Shown here: positions 58,481 to 64,000 of the stretch, piece after piece
Layout of the letters: every line of letters starts with the position of its first letter
How positions within the stretch are numbered: the stretch's first letter is position 1
Origin: Eurosta solidaginis
Taxonomy: Eukaryota > Arthropoda > Insecta > Diptera > Tephritidae
DNA length: 64,000 bases
Assembly: GCF_040869045.1 (NCBI RefSeq)
Contig: NC_090319.1
Coordinates: 282,135,693 to 282,199,692 of the forward strand
Reading direction: 5' to 3'
Notes under the pieces: generated by a model
Seen by the model: the letters and a program-made list of their open reading frames with translations, nothing else
What the model was told of the DNA's origin: nothing
Database searches by the model: none
Program-made: the position numbers and the translations under genes

Positions 58481-59153
58481 ATTTGATACATTTACTTGGT
58501 TTAATGTTTAAACCGTACTCTGAAAGGCGTTGAAAAAGTATACGCAAATGTTTTAAATGTTGTTCTTCGTCTTTACTTGCAATAAGTAAGTCGTCGATAT
58601 AAGAATATACAAAATCTAAGTCACTGACTATTTCGTTAATGAATCTTTGGAAAGTTTGTGCAGAATTTCTAAGTCCGAAGGGCATTCGCATGAATTCAAA
58701 CATACCGAAAGGAATTGTAATCGCAGTTTTATAAATGTCTTCCTCAGCCATAGGAATTTGGTGATATGCTCTAACTAAGTCTAATTTCGAAAGTATATTT
58801 TTATTACGAAGATTCATATTAAAATCTTGTATGTGTGGTAAAGGATAACGATCCGACACAGTTACAATATTTAATCTCCTAAAATCATCGCGAGGACGCC
58901 AATCATTCAACTCTTTTTTAGGTACTAAGTGAAGTGGAGATGCTACTGAAGAATTTGAAGGCCGACAAATGCCTGTTTTAACTAAAAAATCAAATTCCGT
59001 TTTAGCGACTTTGTATTTTATTGGATCTAAGCGCCTGGGTCTAGAAAATGGAAGACTACCTTTCGTTACAAGTCGATGTACAGCTGTATGTTTAACAGGT
59101 TTCGTATAATCCATATTTACAAAGACCATATTTACGAAGAAAGTCTGCTCCAA
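58461..59153 (-). pseudogene. Gypsy reverse transcriptase, N-terminal and palm
   Basis: Shows the [19 protein letters not shown] entry, [58 protein letters not shown] and YIDDLLIAS, so both palm aspartate sites are present. Ends at a false stop after KPSKC because of the indel near 58483. Overlaps the protease frame by about 60 bp, so a small frame change also exists there. Confidence 0.85.
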
Positions 59154-59406
59154 TTATTGGCTTAGCTATATCCGCTATCAAAAATGTTAAGGGAAATTCA
59201 CGTCTTAAATCTAAATTTACGTTTAAAAGCCTTTTCCCGTATGTGGAAATTGTTGAACCATTAGCTGCTGTAAGAATTATATCTGTACGCTTCGTATGTG
59301 GAAATTTACACAATGGTAACACTGAAATTTCTGCTCCACTATCGATCAAAAAATGCAGTTTATTATCTTTATGAAAAATGAACAAGCGACGAGTTGAAAA
59401 TTCCAA
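59092..59406 (-). pseudogene. Gypsy aspartic protease
   Basis: Retroviral-type protease with FLIDSGAEISVLP (active-site DSG), a flap-like LTAANGSTISTYGKR and the closing [12 protein letters not shown]. About 100 residues, normal for the family. The reading frame moves into RT by a small shift near 59100-59150. Confidence 0.8.
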
Positions 59407-59441
59407 ATTACCGTTGTTCGTCGCTGCAACAACGGTTGAAT

Positions 59442-60408
59442 TTAGTTTGTTGAATCATTATTTTTATTATAAGAACACGGTTGTTCACAATTTCGGGCAT
59501 TACTTCCAAACTTGAAATCTACACAGCCAATTTGGATTATTACGCGACGTCTAAATGAATTTCTAAAATAATTTCTGGAATTCGACCGTGATTGATTTTG
59601 ATAAACTTGGTTTTTTATTTCAGATAATTCTAAATAAAGTTTTTGAAAATTTTCAAACATCAAAGAAGTAGTTTTTACCAAATTTTCAACAACAGAATTT
59701 TGCGCTACTGAATTCGAAACCGCGTTAACCGAATATACTTCATTTTTATTTATTACTTCCCAAATATTATCGGCGAGTTTTGTCAATTCATTTATATTAG
59801 TTGAATTGGAACTAGCTAAAATCGCACTTAAATTTTTGGGAAGTTTTCTTATCCAAATCTTTTTAAGAATATTTTCACTGAAATTTGAACCGGCAAGTAA
59901 AATCAATGATCGATAAAATTCTGAGGGTTTACGATCTCCCATCTCAGAATCACTAAACATTTTATCTAGCTTTGAACTTTCACTTAATGAATGCCTTTCT
60001 ATTAAGAAATTTTCTTAAGTTCAGAAAACTTATTAACTTGGGGGGATTTTGAATAAAATCTAAAACCGTTAAAATTACTTCCTGTGGAAGCGCAGTAATA
60101 ATATGTTCATATTTTGTGTTTTCTTGCGTTATATTTTTAGTACTAAATTGTGTTTCTACATGGATAAACCAAGCTTCTGGACAACTAGTCCAAAATTGTG
60201 GAAGTTTAATTGATGTTGCGGAAATTTCATTTGATCTTATATTTTCGTAAGGATTCGAAATATAATCAGAAAAATTGTCATTCGGTAAATCAATTAGTGA
60301 GTCATTTAAATTGTTTGTGACTGTAGTTTGTATGTTGTGTGTATTGTTGTATGGGGAGTGAAACATATTAACCGTTTTGAAAAAGAAAGTTAGAGAATAA
60401 AATAGCAA
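59442..60408 (-). pseudogene. Gypsy gag, frameshifted
   Basis: Two frames: 60408-59980 (PQFWTSCPEAWFIHVETQF, then LPQEVILTVLDFIQNPP) and 59960-59442 (MGDRKPSEFYRSLILLAG, IWIRKLPKNLSAIL, LTKLADNIWEV). These follow the gag plan of CsRn1-like elements. The shift lies near 59965-59985. The tail has only remnants of a zinc knuckle (C...C near 59520-59460). Confidence 0.75.
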
Positions 60409-61072
60409 ATTTGACAGGGGATGACAAAAAGTCGTTCCCTGTTAGAAAATCAATAAAACAAAATTAATCTAAATCAGTAAAACAGTTATATAATTTATAT
60501 TAAATAAATACTATACTGAATTGAAGTAAGAGTTCACAATTTAAAATTTTTCAATTTTGCTACTACCTTATGGAATGTAAATAGTCCTATATAAGTTACC
60601 AATTGAATGTAAATAAATTGACTTAATTACTCGAGATTTAGTATCTTAACCAGAAAAGAACAATTCAAAAATAACAAGACTCGAAACCAAACACAAAAAT
60701 AGTATATTTAATAGTTAAACAAATATATATGTAAATATGAAGAATTGATCTCACCAATATGAAATTGTTTTTGAGATGCAGGAAGATGAAATTGTTGCTA
60801 GTAGTGTATCAGAAGTATCATTTACGTTGTGTAATTCTTACTTTATTAACAATAACGGTAGCGAAAGTGACGGAAGTGTCATTGATAACATCAGAGGTTG
60901 TTAAGGTTGATATAATCAATGGTCGTTATTGCTATGAAACCAGCTCTATCTCAATTCTAGGCGCAGCAACATAGACGGTATGTACGAAGACGCACACAGC
61001 TAATAGCGTTGAGAACAATAATCGTAGTGACCAATTGTGAATGAAATGTTTGTATATCGTCATAAAATTTGT
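60409..61072. other. Gypsy leader and unresolved flank
   Basis: 5' leader of the Gypsy element plus AT-rich sequence; no LTR end or primer-binding site was identified with confidence. The plus-strand frame at 60759-60974, and a second short frame from ATGCAGGAAGATG near 60776, lack any family motif. Confidence 0.35.
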
Positions 61073-61210
61073 TGTAATATAAGTTCCTCAATGTATCTGC
61101 AACTGAATCTAGAATTTTGCTGTAATATTAGGTCTTCTATGTATCTGCAACTGCATCTAGAATTTTGCTGTAATATTAGCTCTTCTATGTATCTGCAACT
61201 GCATATTCAA
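61073..61210 (+). repeat. 48-bp tandem repeat, three copies
   Basis: TGTAATAT landmarks at 61073, 61121 and 61169 (48 bp apart), each followed by CTATGTATCTGCAACTGCAT or a variant and TCTAGAATTTTGC. The third copy is cut by the A element at 61211. Confidence 0.85.
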
Positions 61211-64000
61211 CAAGTAAGGAAGGTTAAGTTCGGGTGCAACCGAACATTACATACTCAGTTGAGAGCTATGGTGACAACATAAGGGAAAATAACCATGTAG
61301 GAAAATGAACCGAGGGAAACCCTGGAATGTGTTTGTATGACATGCGTATCAAATGAAAGGCATTAAAGAGTATTTTATGAGGGAGTGGGCCATAGTTCTA
61401 TAGGTGGACGCCATTTAGGGATATAGCCATAAAGGTGGATCAGGGTTGACTCTAGAATGCGTTTTTACGATATGGGTATCAAATGAAAGGTGTTAATGAG
61501 TATTTTAAAAGGGAGTAATCCTTAGTTCCATAGGTGGACGCCGTTTCGAGATATCGCCATAAAGGTGGGCCAGGGGTGACCCTAGGATTTGTTTGTACAA
61601 TATGGACATCAAACGAATGGTGTTAATGAGTATTTTAAAAGGGAGTGGGCCTTAGTTCTATAGGTGGATGCCGTTTCGAAATATCGCCATAAAAGTGGAC
61701 CAGGGGTGACTCTAGAATGTGTTTGTACGATATGGGTATCAAATTAAAGGTATAAATGAGGGTTTTAAAAGGGAGTGGTGGTTGTTGTATAGGTGGTCGC
61801 CTTTTCGAGATATCGCCATAAAGGTGGACCAGGGGTGACTCTAGAATGCGTTTGTACGATATGGGTATCAAATGAAAGGTGTTAATAAGTATTTTAAAAG
61901 GGAGTACTCCTTAGTTCCATAGGTGGACGCCGTTTCGAGATATCGCCATAAAGGTGGACCAGGGGTGAACCTAGAATTTGTTTGTACAATATGGGTATCA
62001 AAAGAAAGGTGTTAATGAGTATTTTAAAAGGGAGTAATCCTTAGTTCCATAGGTGGATGCCGTTTCGAGATATCGCCATAAAGGTGGACCAGGGGTGACC
62101 CTAGAATATGTTTGTACAATATGGGCATCAAACGAAAGGTGTTAATGAGTATTTTAAAAGGGAGTGGGCCTTAGTTCTATAGGTGGACGCCGTTTCGAAA
62201 TATCGCCACAAAGGTGGACCAGGGGTGACTCTAGAATGTGTTTGTACGATATGGGTATCAAATTAAAGGTATTAGTGAGGGTTTTAAAAGGGAGTGGTGG
62301 TTGTTGTATAGGTGGTCGCATTTTCGAGATATCGCCATAAAGGTGGACCAGGGGTGACCCCAGAATTTGTTTGTACAATATGGGTATCAAAAGAAAGGTG
62401 TTAATGAGTATTTTAAAAGGGAGGAATCCTTAGTTCCATAGTTGGACGCCGTTTCGAGATATCGCCATAAAGGTGGAGCAGGGGTGACCCTAGAATTTGT
62501 ACAATATGGGTATCAAACGAAAGGAGTTAATGAGTATTTTAAAAGGGAGTGGGCCTTAGTTCTATAGGTGGACGCCTTTTCGAGGTATCGCAATAAAGGT
62601 GGACCAGGGGTGACTCTAGACTTTGTTTGTGCGATATGGGTATCAAATGAAAGGTGTTAATGAGTATTTTTAAAAGGGAGTGGGCCTTCGTTCTATAGGT
62701 GTTCGCCTTTTCGAGATAGCGCCATAAAGGTGGGCCAGGGGTGACTTTAGAATATGTTTGTACGATATGGGTATCAAATGAAAGGTGGTAATGAGTATTT
62801 TAAAAGGGCGTGGGGCTTAGTTCTATAGGTGGACGCCTTTTCGAAATATCGCCATAAAGGTGGACCAGGGGTGACTCTAGAATGAGTTTGTACGATATGG
62901 GTATCAAATTAAAGGCATTAATGATAGTTTTAAAAGGGAGTGGCGGTAGTTGTATATGTGAAGGCGTTTTCCAGATATCGACCAAAATGTGGACCAGGGT
63001 GACCCAGAACATTATCTGTTGGATACCACTAATTTATTTATATATGTAATACCTGCCAAGATTTTAAGGGTTTTTTATTTCGCCCTGCAGAACTTTTTCA
63101 TTTTCTTCTACATAATATGGTAGGTGTCACAACCATTTTATAAAGTTTTTTCTAAAGTTATATTTCGCGTCAATAAAACAATCCAATTACCTTACCATGC
63201 TTCATCCCTTTTTTCGTATTTGGTATAGAATTATGGCATTTTTTTCATTTTTCGTAATTTTCGATATCGAAAAAGTGGGCGTGTCATAGTCGGATTTCGT
63301 TCATTTTTCATACCAAGATAAAGTGAGTTCAAGTAAGCACGTGAACTAAGTTCATTAAAGATATGTCGATTTTTGCTCAAGTTATCGTGTTAACGGCCAT
63401 GCGGAAGGACAGACGGACGACTGTGTATAAAAACTGGGCGTGGCATCAACCGATTCCGCCCATTTTCACAGAAAACAGTCACAAAGTCATAAAATCTATG
63501 CCCCTACCAAATTTCAAAAGGATTGGTTAATTTTTGTTCGACTTATGGCGTTAAAAGTATCCTAGACAAATTAAATGAAAAAGGGCGGATCCACGCCCAT
63601 TTCGAAATTTTCTTTTATTTTTGTATTTTGTTGCACTATATCATTACTGGAGTTGAATTTTGACATAATTTACTTATATACTGTAAAGATATTAAATTTT
63701 TTGTTAAAATTTTACTTTAAAAAAAATTTTTTTTTAAAAGTGGGCGTGGTCCTTCTCCGATTTTGCTAATTTTTATAAGGCGTACATATAGTAATAGGAG
63801 TAATGTTCCTGCCAAATTTCATCATGATATCTTCAACGAATGCCAAATTACAGCTTTAAAAATTTTAAATTACCTTCTTTTAAAAGTGGGCGGTGCCACG
63901 CCCGTTGTCCAAAATTTTACTAATTTTCTATTCTGCGTCATAAGTTCAACTCATCTACCAAGTTTCGTCGCTTTATCTGTCTTTTGTAATGAATTATCGC
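61211..64000 (-). mobile_element. Family A element copy 7, runs off the window
   Basis: Left edge CAAGTAAGGAAGG with hairpin GTTCGG-GTGCAA-CCGAAC and ATACTCAGTTGAG at about 61252. The core of about 13 units (61320-63000) is closely like that of copy 2 (8512-12501), including the same subtype order near the 3' end. The CACGCCC module begins at about 63270 and the 5' end lies beyond 64000. Confidence 0.75.

Larger units (their letters stand above)
53106..60408 (-). mobile_element. Gypsy-superfamily LTR retrotransposon, decayed, split by family A element
   Basis: Minus-strand order gag (60408-59442), protease (59406-59092), RT (59153-58461), RNase H and integrase start (58480-57527), [A element], integrase (54100-53117). 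There is no envelope gene. Frames are broken by indels in gag (about 59970) and RT (about 58483) and by a stop in integrase. The domain order protease-RT-RNase H-integrase defines Gypsy; motif details suggest a CsRn1/Kabuki-like clade (tentative). Confidence 0.85.

Noticed and set aside
60759..60974. 71-aa hydrophobic frame near the Gypsy leader, and a 43-aa acidic frame in another phase
   Set aside because: Two competing phases, neither with a motif or a splice context I could support.

Overview
The window looks like a piece of a fly genome (Diptera, Brachycera; the SINE and the DINE-1-like repeats resemble what I remember from tephritid fruit flies, which is an inference and not a database match). 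It is AT-rich and almost entirely built of nested transposable elements. The only stretch that reads like a host gene is a Ser/Asn-rich candidate terminal exon at 3353-3654 on the minus strand, with a pyrimidine-rich tract and AG acceptor. I found no tRNA, rRNA, CRISPR array or complete host gene.

Layout. 660-3290: a minus-strand DINE-like element with about 13 copies of a 152-bp hairpin-bearing unit. 4369-12501: two large plus-strand family A elements, with a family B fragment between them. 12.5-23.4 kb: small or decayed elements (a TIR MITE, a foldback-like insertion inside a dispersed repeat, LINE RNase H remnants, a solo LTR, a MITE). 23.4-25.7 kb: another A element. 27-36.5 kb: a CR1/L2-like LINE with one nonsense codon, two SINE copies, RTE remnants and further repeat copies. 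36560-42575: an A element interrupted by a CR1-like LINE with a long open APE-RT frame. 42591-49793: a Helitron-ended family B element interrupted by a 5'-truncated R1-like LINE with a 13-bp target duplication. 49.8-52.0 kb: a truncated A element and two near-identical MITEs. 53.1-60.4 kb: a decayed Gypsy-superfamily LTR retrotransposon (minus strand) split by an A element. 61211 to the end: another A element running out of the window.

The most interesting structure is a shared architecture. Family A has 13-bp subterminal inverted repeats, a 3' hairpin, insertion between T residues without target duplication, a left module repeating about every 150 bp around a CACGCCC box, and a 128-bp minisatellite core. 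This matches the Helentron-associated (DINE-1/HINE) plan. Family B has a canonical Helitron 3' end (hairpin then CTAG) but carries a 129-bp core clearly homologous to that of A. No Rep/helicase gene is visible, so all these elements are non-autonomous. Other points worth checking are paired-base substitutions in hairpins repeated in the CR1 3' UTR, and a Gypsy integrase in which all three catalytic acidic residues are replaced.
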